From Diplolepis rosae (Eukaryota; Arthropoda; Insecta; Hymenoptera; Diplolepididae): a DNA stretch of 64,000 nucleotides. Location of the stretch: the NCBI GenBank assembly GCA_030998225.1, contig JAPYXD010000700.1, positions 1,798,001 through 1,862,000 on the forward strand, read 5' to 3'. The notes under the pieces were generated by a model that saw only the letters and a list, made by a program, of their open reading frames with translations, was not told the origin of the DNA and ran no database searches. Shown piece after piece: positions 25,152 through 36,926 of the stretch. Positions within the stretch are counted from its first letter, which is position 1, and every line of letters starts with the position of its first letter. The position numbers were made by a program, and so were the translations under genes.

Positions 25152-27447
25152 GAGCACCTGGATTCTAAAACTCGCCGCGCTCTCGGAAACAGGTAAAAGT
25201 ATTGTCCACTGGGTCAAAATGAAGGTTTGAAAAAAATGTTTTTTAATAAAAAAAAATAAATATATATTCGAGTAGAGCATGTTCAGCCCCATATTTTTCC
25301 TAGGTAAAATTTTTTTATCCGTTCATTAGTTTCTTCAATAAAAAATAAAAACACAAAATTTTTCCTTCCAGAAAAAGTGATTTTTTAAACATTTAACTCG
25401 TCATTTCTCAGCAAAAAATGTATGAAATGATTTGAGACTTGCAGGACTTATGTAAAACATACCACTGAAGCCGGTAAGATCCTTTAAATAAATAAAATAT
25501 GCAATTGTTTACAGATATTTAATAACAAATTGATGCGCACCGTATTTCGTGTTTTTCTAACTTCGCCGACAAAAAGTATCTGGGGAAGTTAAATCTACAA
25601 AAAAGTTCCAGCGAGAAAGTTGTTCCCATATGTACAAAGAAATTTTTCTGAAAATTTGAGATTATTCGGATGAAAACTACAGGAGTTCTATGGATTATTA
25701 TTAAAAACTTCTCGGCAGCCGTATCTCGCCTCGGGCATCGAGCACGTGCCAAAGTGCAAGTTGCCGGTCGCATCTCTTTTGTTTTGATGTTTTTGTTTAC
25801 ATACATTCAAGGACACTTTTAAAGAAGCAGAGAGTATAAAAGCATTATTTTGAAGATTCATGTTTTTTTCGGCTCCTACAAATTGTATTCGTTTCGCAGT
25901 ATTTTTGCAATCATTTGTCCGGTTGTTTTAGATGTTTTATTTATAAATTATTTACGATGTGTGATAAAAATGATAAAAAGTTTTATGGTAAAAAAAGAAC
26001 TAGAAATGAAAGTTCTTACAAAAAGAATATTATTAAAAAAGCTAAAAACGAGGTGAGCGTTTCTATTGTTGGAATTGTTTTTATTTTTAACTGTTTGTTA
26101 TAAATACATATTCAATTACTAGGGAAAGGAGTACATATCACATTCTGGGAAACTGTACTAAGAGGAATGTTCGGATTCCAGTTTAGAAATTAAGCAATGC
26201 AAAAAAAATTATTGTAGAAACGAGAAATAAATATATAATCCTTGTTGAATTTTGAATCAACGTTACTTTATTAATAACCCTTACAAGGTTCGATTAAAAA
26301 AAGCCTTTTAGGTGGAAGGTTGCGTGCTCGATGCTCGCTGACTGCATTTTATTTTTTGTTTTATTTTTAAAAATATTTATTGATATACAAATATTACAAA
26401 ATATTACAAAAACAGAATGAATAATTTTAGTAGGAGAAAAGATTTTTTGCGAAAAGGTAATAAAATAGTCGAAAAAGCGAATTTAAAATGAAAAATTAGT
26501 GTTAAAAAGTATTATATTTGCATAATTCTAAAAACTTTTATCAGAGAAGTGAAGTAATAAACATTTTAATAAATAAAATTAAAAAAAAAAATAATGCAGT
26601 CAACGAGTATCAAGCACGCAACTTCGAATAATTACAAAGCTGGAGCACTACCACTATCCTAACAGATCCATTGTGAATCGTTAACATAGCAAAGGATAAG
26701 AGATACCAGGATTCTTTTAAAAGATTTTCTTTTTCGAAATTGGCTATGAAGCGGGTTTTACTGTTTTGTTAAATTACACGCTAGGTAACGATCCTGTAAA
26801 TAGAAACATTGAAAAAAGGAGATGCGACCGGCAACTTGCACTTTGGCACGTGCTGGATGCCCGAGGCGAGATGCGGCTGCCGAGAAGTTTTTAATAATAA
26901 TCCATAGAACTCCTGTAGTTTTCATCCGAATAATCTCAAATTTTCAGAAAAATTTCTTTGTACATATGGGAACAACTTTCTCGCTGGAACTTTTTTGTAG
27001 GTTAAACTTCCCCAGATACTTTTTGTCGACGAAGTTAGAAAAACACGAAATATGGTGCGCATCAATTTGTTATTAAATATCTATAAACAATTGCATATTT
27101 TATTTATTTAAAGGATCTTACCGGCTTCAGTGGTATGTTTTACATAAGTCCTGGAAGTCTCAAATCATTTCATACATTTTTTGCTGAGAAATGACGAGTT
27201 AAATGTTTAAAAAACCACTTTTTCTCGAAGGAAAAATTTTGTGTTTTTATTTTTTATTGAAGAAAATAATGAACGGAAAAAAAAAATTTCACTTAGGAAA
27301 AATATGGGGCTGAACATGCTCTACTCGAATATATATTTATTTTTTTTATTAAAAAACATTTTTTTCAAACCTTCATTTTGACCCAGTGGACAATACTTTT
27401 ACCTGTTTCCGAGAGCGCGGCGAGTTTTAGAATCCAGGTGCTCAATT
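25152..27447. mobile_element. 2.3 kb DNA element with ~625-bp terminal inverted repeats
   Basis: Ends are GAGCACCTGGATTCTAAAAC and its complement, both flanked by AATT, giving a palindromic border (AATTGAGCACC ... GGTGCTCAATT). The arms 25152-25775 and 26820-27447 are >95 % alike by eye. A 95-codon frame at 25519-25806 (-) recurs at 26822-27076 (+). The core (25776-26819) holds a small Lys-rich exon-like ORF (25960-26050, 'MCDKNDKKFYGKKRTRNESS') with a GT donor after 'KNE' and a possible acceptor and 'GKEYISHSGK' frame at about 26124. This looks like the first coding exon and a scrap of a lost transposase. It was inserted in the RNase H region of gypsy B. Confidence 0.8.
26318..26635. repeat. 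Nested small inverted repeat
   Basis: Inside the previous element, GTTGCGTGCTCGATGCTCGC (about 26321-26340) is matched in inverted form by AACGAGTATCAAGCACGCAA (about 26600-26622). The intervening ~260 bp is AT-rich. It resembles a MITE nested in the larger element. Confidence 0.55.
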
Positions 27448-27449
27448 AT

Positions 27450-28608
27450 GATATTATTGAAGAAAACTAGATTTGAAGGACATGAAAAAAGAAGCAATAT
27501 ATGGAAACAATAAAAAGACTACTGAGCAATTGGACTAAGAAAGTTTATTTAACATAATTAATAAAAGGTTGATTAATATAACAATCAATAAAATGATGAA
27601 TAAAAAAATGGAATTGCTCTTTACAAATTGATTGAAGTACAAAATATTTCTAAAACATTTGTTTCCCAAATTTTGAAATGCGTCATCGATTCAATTCAAA
27701 TTTTATTAGAAAAAAAAATAAATGCTATGATATGCAAACAAGGAGTTGGTTAACAAATTCAAGGAATATAAGTATGGATAAGAATGAATATAATATAAAC
27801 AATAAATTAATCAGGAATATTGAAGTAACAAATAAGGTACAAAAGAAGCGTAAAATGACACAAAAAATTATTCAAGAAATAAAATTACAGGAACCAGTTA
27901 AAAAACGGTGTAGACCCAGGAAAGTTATGAATAAATCGCCTGAAAATGATAAAAAATGTGAATTTATGAAAACACAAGACGAATACAATTCTGATCCAGA
28001 TTATGATTTTGAGAAAAGCCTAAATCAAATAAGAAGAAGAAGCATTTTACGGAAAATAAAGACCAATAATTAAAAGGAGAAAGTTATTTTGAATAAATTT
28101 CTGACTTATCAAGTGAAGATGAAAAACAAGAAGAAACTCAGGAAAATTCCAAAAACGAAGAAAATGAAAGTGAGAATGAGCACTTGGATAGATTAGAAAT
28201 AGAGAATTCTGAAAATTCTGATGAATACAATTTTACAGAAGAAAGACCACCCCAGAACCACGCCCTGATCAACCTTCTACATCTGGATTGCCTAGGACAC
28301 AGAGGAATATAATTGAATGCCGCGACCAGTTAACGATGAGAAAGGATAATTATGCATATTTTGTGAACAATACTGGTGAACCCCTCGAAGTAGCCTTTAA
28401 ACTTTTAGAAACATGTGGAAAATTACCAAATTTTAAAAATGTACAAAAAGGGATAGTCCAAAAATTACGAAAAGGAAATCAATACCATTTTGTATTTCCA
28501 ATCGAAGACGAATTCAAGGCAAGTCGAGGAGAAACGGCTAAAGACATTGAATTAACAATTTATTCTCTCCATTTGATGGTAAAAAAATTAAATATTAAAT
28601 CAATCAGC
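27450..28608 (+). pseudogene. pol: gypsy B RNase H-integrase spacer
   Basis: The 131-codon frame 27678-28073 ('CYDMQTRSWLTNSRNISMDK', Lys/Asn-rich) and the start of 28288-28860 ('LTMRKDNYAYFVNNTGEPLE', 'LRKGNQYHFVFPIEDEFKA', 'LTIYSLHLMVKKLNI') form the part between RNase H and integrase. The Q-T-R-S block marks the end of RNase H in this lineage. The second block is homologous to one in the errantivirus (near 35850-36100, minus): R-K/R-D/N-N-Y-A-Y/H-F, then a basic G-x-x-x-x-F/Y strand, then a Y-x-L-x-x-x-x-K helix. Its role is unknown to me. No integrase follows. Confidence 0.6.
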
Positions 28609-28850
28609 GTTATTTATTATGAGCTGTTAAAACCGAATGAAACCATAACTGGGGAACGGCATCTAACGAAATTGATGCGTTTGAGCCGAGCACTGCGTAA
28701 AAAACGGTCACAATACGAGCTGGGGCACGAAAAAGTGATTCTACAGTATGACAACGCTCGGCCTTACGTTGCCAAACTACCTGGAAACGCTAAAATGGGA
28801 AGTTCTACCCCACCCGACATATTTCCCAGATATTGCGCTGGGTATAGAAT
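28609..28850 (+). pseudogene. mariner transposase fragment fused in frame to gypsy B
   Basis: From codon ~108 of the frame at 28288-28860 the sequence becomes mariner: 'VIYYELLKPNETITGERHL', 'LMRLSRALRKKRSQY', 'VILQYDNARPYVAK' (second catalytic motif). The third region ('LKWEVLP' type) follows in another frame. It is a ~240 bp fragment with no inverted ends recognised. Confidence 0.85.
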
Positions 28851-28860
28851 CGTTCTCTAG

Positions 28861-30088
28861 ATTTATATGAGTTTATATGTGTGTGACGAACAATTATCCC
28901 TTGCACTATGTTGGTAGAAAGAGAAAATCACTACTCGGGATTTCTAAAGATGCGTATTTATTAAAACGACCCTTTTTAGGGCCTATTTACTTTCAAGTTG
29001 AAAAACCCTAAAGCACGATGCGTCCCCGTAAGCCAACAAATCTCTGTCTAATCGCGGAGGGTGGAAGTCATAGGCGGAGAAGCTCTTGAAACGATTGATT
29101 GACTGATGCTATAATGCAGTCAAATAATCACCAAGTCTATCTCCTATATTCGAAATCCTGAGAAAACTCCGAGCAACGAAAAGTTACAACTTTTCCTTGG
29201 ATCAGAGTGATCACTCAAACCTACCTCAAGTAGGTGCTGAGACCCAAGTGATTTTTGATGATTTGACACCATGCTCGTCATCTCGGTTTTTATCTGATTC
29301 GCTGCGAATAATTCCCACCTTTTTGAAATTTCCCAAAAGAAGGGCTCACATGTCTGCTTTGATTCATAGTAGTTATAAATGGGGAACCAATGGGAGTGGT
29401 AAAAAGAAACTGGAAAAATGAATTATGTTTTCATTAAATAATTCTTATTTTGCCATTTTATCCGGCCTAAATACTGCACGCTTCGCTGCACGTTATGATT
29501 TATGTCAGGAAATTCATATATGCATATGTGACGAGCCATCAATATGTTTATAAGTTTTATTAATTATTTCAAATTGCGTGCCTGATGTCAAGTTACTCAG
29601 GTTTGGGTTTTTATTTATTATATATGATATTATTATATATGATATTTATTATATATGATATTATTATATATGATATTTATTATATATGATATGACTGTTC
29701 TCTGACCTCGCATTATTACGGCTAAGAACGGTAAAAAAAAACATTGAAAGCATTGCAATTATGATTCTGTAACCTGATAACTTCCATTCGCGTTATTACG
29801 CTGCTCGAAAGAGTAAACTTAGTGACTTCCAGACCATCTTACCCGCTGTTACTCTGCCCAAACAGTAACTTGTTATTTCTTATGTGAGACCGCTATTTTG
29901 ATTTTTGTGGAGTCAGCGGTTTTTTATTTGAAATATAATTTATTATTGTTGATGAGAAACATGAAATTCACCATTGAAGTTTCACTTTTCACGCTTGGTC
30001 TTAAGCAGGCTGTTTTTTTTACTATGTATCATCTTTTCAACAGAGTGACAAGACCATATGTAGAATAATAGTACTTTCCTTTTACTTA
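28861..30088. other. Intergenic/repeat stretch, no gene recognised
   Basis: Contains a (TATTATATATGATAT)n tandem block at 29615-29692 and otherwise AT-rich unassigned DNA. The 74-codon frame at 29197-29421 has no known motif. Confidence 0.45.
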
Positions 30089-30172
30089 CAAGGGTGGATT
30101 GAAAACTTTCCGACCTGACTAAGAAAACAATTATTTTTAGCCAAATAATATTTATTTTTAACATAGTCTCCC
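30089..30172 (-). pseudogene. mariner C-terminal relic, left part (split by errantivirus)
   Basis: The minus strand across 30089-30172 plus 46746-46790 reads, without the inserted element, a mariner C-terminus of the 'RWTKCIKLKGDYV' type. Its own end at 30089 (CAAGGGTGGATTGAAAAC) resembles a mariner terminal repeat next to a TA. It is the pre-insertion target of the 16.57 kb element. Confidence 0.75.
30168..30172. repeat. Target site duplication, left copy (CTCCC)
   Basis: CTCCC at 30168-30172 directly precedes the TG of the left LTR and recurs at 46746-46750 after the CA of the right LTR. Confidence 0.9.
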
Positions 30173-32220
30173 TGTTACGTACGACTCAAAAAAAAAATAA
30201 TAATTAAAAGAAAAATTAATTATATTTGCTTTGCGTACGTGGAGGCTACACAAACTGCAACACACGAATGTGTCTTTTTAATTTTTTTATGTGGTTCCGC
30301 GATCATTCTACCCTCGGCTGAGGGTGCCTTATCTCCACCAATTTTTCTTAATGCTATGGTGATAGGAAATAAATTTATAGACGAAAGTTTGTTAAAAAGA
30401 TTCCCAATTGTATATGACAGTTTTATTGGATTTGAAATTAATTATTACAAAAATTACAGACTCACCCTTATCTGATACTCAATCCTACCTGTCGAGAAGG
30501 ATGACGACTGGGCCTTAAATTCCTTTCAGGATGGTGACTCTAAGAAAAGTCACTCAAGTTTTTCTTTTTTGTCGCACACACACATGCACGATATCTCTAT
30601 CACTTTTTTACACCCTAGTTTTGGGAAAAAAATAAGGTGGATAGTTTTCAACCAGAGAACAAACAGTGCGTTTAAATTGTTTGTTCTCTCCACTCTTGTT
30701 TTCTTCGCAACCCTAGTGCTGGTTTTTTTAAAAAAAAGGGAAAATCTCCCCCTCGTTTTAAGATTCGACGGAATGAAGTTCTCTTTTTGTCTTCGACCCC
30801 AAGCTGCCAACGCACTATTAGTTTACTCTACTAACCGACCACCGGCGTGCCCTAACGCTAGGGCGCCAATCGTAGTGGTGAGAAAAAATATTTTTTTCCA
30901 AAAAAATATAATGGTTTCCCTGCGTGGCAACCCCGCGAAAGGCTTCCGTCGGAGAGAAGATTGAATATTATTCACGTCCGCCCACTGTGTACTCACGAGA
31001 CTTCGTTCGATTTACTGACACCTGTTCCGAATCGCGGACGGGCAAAAGCAAAACCGGGCTTTACTCCTTTAAACTTCTTGACCGAGTCAAGAAGCTTGTA
31101 AGACTGCGTTTTGTGATTTGAAATTGATTCTTTATTATACACTCGTATCGATGTCACTTGGAGAAGGGAATTTTGATGACTTAGGATTTTATGTGGAACA
31201 TGCTGACCGGGAATTTGGAAATAATGGATGTCTAAATACTTGGTAGCCTTAATTACTTTCATGTCTATTGCCAAATTGAGAAATTTTTCCTCTTTCTGCT
31301 ACGTAATCGTTTTCTTTTATTTTCGATCCGTAGAATTACTGAATAAGAGGTCGATGTTAATTTAACCCTGCAGGTTCGTTAGTTTTGATTCTGAACCCTC
31401 CTTCTTCTTTTTACGTATTTCTCATATTAAGAAGATAGTGGTTCAGATCTCCTAACATTTTACTCACTGGCTGTGACAAGTCGTGGCTATCCAAGTTTCA
31501 AATAGTCCATTTCCATTATCTATGTATTGTACTTCTGTTGGGTATGGATAGGAAATGTTCTGAAGGCATGACATCGATACCAGTAGTTGAGAATTTTAAT
31601 GTTTGTTATATAAAATATGGAAACACGTATATGGTCTGTGAGTACACGTGTGTGGACGAGTGCCAGCTTTTTATGAAATAGGCGGCAGTTGTTACGTGCG
31701 TGTATGTTTTTGTTCATTCATCTCACTCCTCATCCTTCATCTTGTTATATTACATTCTGTTTTTAATTAAATTTGGGCATCGTGATGTGAGGTACATTTC
31801 TTAATTTTCCCGTATTTTATAATTTTATAATTAGGTGTCAGGTGATTAAATACACGTCGTGTGTGCGTATTTAGTTACCTGATGTCGGTTTGGAATTTAA
31901 TCCGAAATTTCATTTACATATTTGTTTGGAGACATGATATATACATATATATAATAATATAATAATTAATAAAAAGAAGAAGAAGAAGAAGGGAATTTCT
32001 TAAAGTTTTGATATTATTCCCCTTCGGTCTTGTGAACTGACCTCCTTTTCATTACATTTTGTGCTGAGCCTATAACATACTCAGGTTACGAGCACCAAGA
32101 ATGAAATTCGTCGCGTTCACCTGTATTAGCTAATTTTGATGGAAATAGTTTAATGACCCCTGTTAATTGTCCTGATTGAGAAAGAAGTTATTTTATTTTT
32201 ATTTTTGGTCGCTCGTAACA
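30173..32220 (-). repeat. 3' LTR (element orientation)
   Basis: Starts TGTTACGTACGACTC and ends CTCGTAACA, with a short terminal inverted repeat (TGTTACG/CGTAACA). It contains a (GAA)n-like block near 31976-31991 and a repeated (AT) tract just before it. The only frames inside (e.g. 30569-30964, 131 codons) are duplicated in the other LTR with no known domain, so they are unlikely genes. No convincing TATA box was fixed. Confidence 0.95.
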
Positions 32221-32427
32221 ATCCACACCGGAATATTACGCTTTCGTCCCCGAAAGCAGGGGTGGTTCCAAGATCGAAGAAGAATAGAGGATTCTAAATT
32301 TATCAATTTTTATATTCTCCTCTAATATTTACTTAATATAAGTCCCTACTAGGTAGAATTCTACAAGCTTGCTCACATAAGTTTATTCCCGACAATAGAT
32401 CACGAGACGATTTCTAAGATCTTCATC
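32221..32427 (-). other. Region between env and 3' LTR
   Basis: In element orientation this is the 3' untranslated region. A G-rich GGTGTGGAT abuts the LTR at 32221-32230, in the place of the polypurine tract, but it is a weak match. A nearby short stem (CTTTCGTCCCCGAAAG, 32242-32257) could form a hairpin. Confidence 0.5.
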
Positions 32428-34514
32428 CTACATGGGTTGTAGATTCTGTGGTGGTAGTTGAACTGCTGCACTCAAAGTAGGTCTGGCTGCTCTGTTTTTT
32501 GGAGCAGGCATATTTGCTTCGCTGATTGCGACACTGGTAAGTGGTGTCTCTTTGCCTTGTAGCTTTCTTCCGGCGTCATTCTGGTTGATGCTTACTTCGA
32601 GACTTATTCCTTGTTTTTCTTGGTGTTCCTTGATCTCCAGAGTTCGCTTTTTGCTTTTTCGTTGTAAGCAATGCAAAAAGATTGTTGCGCCTGCCAGTAT
32701 TTTAGCACGGCAGAGGAAGACCAGCAACCCCATGGAAAGGAATCCGATACCGAGGTACGAGCCGTGGGTCAAAATCATCTGCTTTGTCCTGGTTCGTCTT
32801 TGGAAGCTGATCTCGTTCAGTTGATTTTCTAGCTGAGCTAGGGTTTCATCAGTTTCTCTGTAGTCATCTTCCTTGGCTGCAACATCTGTGGCTATTTGCT
32901 CCGTAGTTTTTGGCATGCCCATAAGTTGCTGATTTTGCAGTAAGATTGGCGACAGCTCCGATAAGTTCAGGTGGAGTCGGGGCTCATAAATGACTACTGA
33001 TGTTTGACTTGGTGAGCTAATCGATGATAAGGTTACTCCGCTAGTCTTCAGGCGGCATTCTGGCGCAATTTGCAGTATGCCGATCCCGTATAGTTGCACT
33101 TTGATCGTTTTTTTGGTGAGGCATACTATGTTGGCTAACACTTCTTCCAAGAAAGAGTATATCCAGCCCTCTACTGACCCTATAGATTTGAAATAAGGGT
33201 GTTTCTTATAAGATACTTGGACTTCACACGTCCGTAATGACTCGGCAGTGGGATCGTTTAGTAGCAAGCTTTCACAGGTCTTAAAGATTGATACTTCGTA
33301 TACTGGCAAGTTTCCTGGACAGAAGTACGAGTTTCTCAGCTTCTTGCATTGATCCACTTCCTGTTGGTTCATCTGTAGGTAGGTCCGCTGTGACTCTTCC
33401 ATGGCCATGTGAGAGAATTTAGGTTGAATGTATGCTCTTCCTGAGCCATTCTTTAGGATCGTCTGGGTTACTGGGACCGGATGGAGTTGGTACAGAGTGT
33501 AATCAGCCTTATCCAGCAGGGGAATGTCCAACCATACCGTAAGTGTTCTGTTTTTGCAGATTATTATTGTGGTTGCTATCCGTGCTAAATCCTCAATGTC
33601 CACTTTGGGGCCTGAGATTGGAAAGACGACCGAAGGTGAGTGATCCTGTATGTCCCTATATATTGGCTCCATCTGTTCTGACGTTAGTAGGGAGGGATGT
33701 AACAGTCCTCGTCTAGCAGCATGTACTATTTCTAGTAGTCTGTCGGCTGCCCGCAAATGTTCATCAAGTCCTGCTTCCAGAGAGTGTAACATACTCGTGA
33801 GCACCTGAGTATAATTTAATCTGTAGAGAGAGAAGGATACTTGATACATGCCCCTTTGGATTTCGGCAAGTTGAAATTTTAATTGCTTTTGGCGTTCTTC
33901 GTAAGCGGCAAGTTCTTCATGGATTTCCTCGAATTGTGCTCTTACGACATGGGTTTGCTTCCCCACTAGGTGAGATAGGTTGGCTGATACTTGGTTGAGT
34001 TTGTTAATCTCGTTCTCGATTTGTTGTCCGTCGTCATATGTCAGGAGGCCAGCTACAGGGCCGATGACGCCTCCTAAAAACCCGAGCATTGGGGTTGTCC
34101 GGCGCTTTCTCATTTCCCTGGGCACGTGAACTGGTGGTCCATAGTCTGCTCGTCGACTTAGTTCGGTTATTTCACGAGTTATTTCTCTTTGAAGGTTGGT
34201 GACGACTTGTAGTCTTCCGTTTAAATGATATTCGTCTACGAGTTGTAGGTATTCGTCTTTCACTTCGGGTCGACATAGCCTGGGGTTTTTAGTTTTTGCC
34301 TATAGTTTTCCAATCCCTGTTGTAATTTTTTCGTATCCAAGAAGCTTGTAATCCTCCAGGTACTTGTAGTGCGTTTCATCGTGCCCAGGTATTCGTAGTA
34401 GAGACCGGTGCTGGCTTTGAATGGGAGAATCCTGTAGACATCTCCCTCAGTCTCCTGACCAGTAATTGTCATCATAATGGATGCGACTGCCAGAATAAGG
34501 ATCATAGTTTCCAT
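32428..34514 (-). pseudogene. env: Errantiviral envelope glycoprotein, one frameshift
   Basis: An 84-codon frame starts at 34514 with a signal peptide ('METMILILAVASIMMTIT') and stops with a TGA at 34260-34262. The 611-codon remainder is open in the -1 frame from 34263 to 32428, so a single-base indel near 34263 breaks the gene. In the second part, R-K-R-R at about residues 52-55 (34099-34110) is a furin-type cleavage site. It is followed by a hydrophobic glycine-rich fusion peptide ('MLGFLGGVIGPVAGLL'). A single membrane span ('YLGIGFLSMGLLVFLC') lies near residues 500-517, with a ~90-residue tail. This is the F-protein-like layout shared by errantiviruses and baculoviruses. The protein would mediate membrane fusion at the particle surface. 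Several N-x-S/T sites and paired cysteines are visible. Homologous, shrunken env is in the relic at 8.6-9.1 kb. Confidence 0.9.
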
Positions 34515-34656
34515 CCTGATACAACCTGCGAAATTTAAATTGTTTTTAGATCGTTTTTTGTGACTGGGATTCTAGGGATGCATCACGGGAAACAGGTTAG
34601 AAACACCCTTACTTGCGATGTTACTTTGTTTAAGACGCTGTCAAACTTTTAATTTC

Positions 34657-36892
34657 TTAATCGTGGAAAATTAGAAGTTTGTCAGCGTGCTTCATACAGC
34701 GTTCCCCGAATTCGTCTTCGAGTACCACGTTATTGTTTTCTGTAAGGCCCACGATTGTGAATGGGCCTTCCCGTCTATTGTCGAATTTCCCATCCCTTAC
34801 TTCCTGAATTGCGTATACTTGATCGCCGATTTTGCCATTCAAAGGTCGGGATTTTCGGTCGTACACTTCTTTTGATCTGACCTTAGTCTTAATCAAGTTT
34901 CGAGCAGCGATTTTCCGCGTTTCTGACAATCAAACTATCAGGTCGCGTAAATAGGAACCGTATGTTTCCAATTCTTCGCCCTGAGGAAAAGAACTAGGGG
35001 TCCTGGCTATTCGTCCAAACACTAGTTCATAAGGTGTAAAATTAGTTGCTTCGTGGACCGACGTATTGTAGGCGAACATGGCAAATGGGAGCAATCGATC
35101 CCAATCGTGATAGTCATTTGCATAGTGTTTAACATAGTCGGTCAGTACAATGTGACTTCTCTCTAAAGACCCATTAGTTTGGGGTCGATAGCCAGAGGTC
35201 GTTAACTGCTTTACATTGAACAGCTTCTCTAATTTCCGCATCAGCTTACTTACGAAACTTCCGCCCCTGTCCGTTAGTATGGCCCTTGGGGCGCCGTACT
35301 GCGAAAAGAGGACTGTAGCGACGACGTGCGCAATGGTGGTGGTTTTGAGATTTGGTATAGGAACCGCGATGCAGTATTTACTGAAGTTGTCCTGCATCGT
35401 TAAAATATGACAGTTGCCATTGGGTGTTGTTGGCAATTTTCCAACTGTGTCGAGGGAGACCTTGTCGAAAGGTTCGGCTGGGGTGTCCGTGATAAGCATT
35501 GGTTCTCGCGTTCGGGTGCGTACTAACTTCTGCTCAAAACAGCTCTTACAGCCGCGGATAAATTCGGTTATTTGGTCCCGTAATCCTGGCCAAGTGTACC
35601 GCTCTCTGATTCGTCTGTATGTCTTAGTTATGCCCTTGTGGCCACCTATCAGACTATTATGATATTCTTCAATTATCTTTGGCCTCATCTCGACAGGTGG
35701 GACCTCGATTCTTCCGTGGCAGAGGGTGATAGTGATGTCACCACCCCGGAATATTTGTGACAGAAGATCGGTCATCTTATTTTGAGGTAATAATCCTAGG
35801 AGATCTCCTGAATTTGCCATCCGGACGGTAGTCTGCTTGTCCCGTTTCAGAGCCAGGTAAAGGTTCCTTAACCCCTGGGTCACGTCCTCCCAGTCAACTT
35901 CGTCGAAGTGCCGCTTTTTTATCACGACTGAATACGTTTTATGTTGACCGTGTGGAGTGATGAGGACTTGACCTGTTTTGGGTTGACTTTCCCGAATGTC
36001 TTGCAGATCAAGACGTTCGGTAGCCACAAGCAATTTTACTATGGGGTTTGTTGGTTCACAATCTTCAGACAAGAAGTGTGCATAGTTGTTTCGTCTGTAC
36101 GTCAGTGGCTCGGTCCATTCGTGAATGATGTTAGTTACGTTCGTGCAGATAGAGACAGGTTTTCGCTCCTTCGGTGTTTCTTGAATGGTCAGAGGCAAAG
36201 GTGGATCGATATAAGGTATTGTAAGGTCAATCAAGGAGCTGGAGTGAAGTGGAGAGCTCATGGCGGTCGCTTCGCTCCTTTCTGATTGTTCTAGTCGTCG
36301 TGGTTTAGGCTTCAATCCTACCCTTGTGGGACTGTTATTTTCTTCCAAGTCCCCTTTTTCTTCAGCGGCTGAGAAAGGTGTTGACCTTGCGTCCGGACCA
36401 ACCGAGGGTCCTGGTGTGGTTGATAATGATCTCCTTGGAGGCTGTCTTCCAATGATTGGCGATCCACTTTCCTCCGGGACATCCCTAAATTGGACAGTAC
36501 TCTTCCGTGTTGTTTTGGAATATCCTGGCTGAATATCAGGAAGCTGGAAGTCCAGGATGCTAGCCTTGGTCACCCTTTCTTTATTTTCAGGAAGCTCAAT
36601 GTTTTTCTCTGTCGTTGTATCTGTTTCGGCTACCGCTTCGGATATCTTCTCTTCGTATTGTTTCAAAAAGTTTTGAACTCTCTGTGGGAAGGCATCGTCA
36701 TCAAATTCCCCACAGGGGTCAAGAGCCTCTAGGTTTTTTAATAGTTCCTCGTCCTCTTCGCCCTCTGAGACATGTGTGCATACAGGATAAGTTTCCACAT
36801 CCATACCCTCATGATCCCAATAGAGCGAGTGTGGATTAAGTTTGGATAAGTCCAGCCCCTTTTTTTCTATGGATTTTTCAAACAGGGTAAAT
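34657..36892 (-). pseudogene. pol: pol: spacer and integrase, with in-frame stops
   Basis: One frame from about 36892 (TAA just upstream) to 34657, with a TGA at 34930-34932. The first ~200 codons are an acidic, proline- and serine-rich spacer. Next is an unassigned conserved block ('RRNNYAHFLSEDCEP', 'TGQVLITPHGQHKTYSVV', 'VTQGLRNLYLAL') that also occurs in gypsy B. Integrase follows: zinc domain (H-N-S-L-I-G-G-H and C-K-S-C), then catalytic D ('SLDTVGKLP'), D ('ILTDRGGSF') and E ('TNGSLERSH'), so the D,D-E triad is complete. The last 91 codons after the TGA (34657-34929) carry 'KIGDQVYAIQE' and 'GPFTIVGL', the C-terminal SH3-like domain. Apart from the stops it looks intact. Integrase joins viral cDNA to host DNA. 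Confidence 0.9.
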
Positions 36893-36926
36893 TAATTTTT
36901 AAGATCCTTTTTGAGAGTTTCCATGT

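Larger units (their letters stand above)
19780..28600 (+). mobile_element. Ty3/gypsy LTR retrotransposon relic B
   Basis: Order on +: gag (19790-20650 and 21796-22080), start of pol (22080-22230), RT (24691-24900), RT-RNase H linker (24900-25150), and the RNase H to integrase spacer (27448-28600). It is interrupted by a mariner (20652-21793), a ~2.45 kb unidentified insertion (22232-24690) and a long-TIR element (25152-27447). Integrase and both LTRs were not found. All parts have stops. Its coding remnants match the same gypsy lineage as gypsy C but are more AT-rich and more decayed. Confidence 0.8.

Noticed and set aside
30569..30964. 131-codon frame repeated at 45093-45488
   Set aside because: It lies within the LTR pair; duplication is explained by the LTRs, and the peptide has no known domain.
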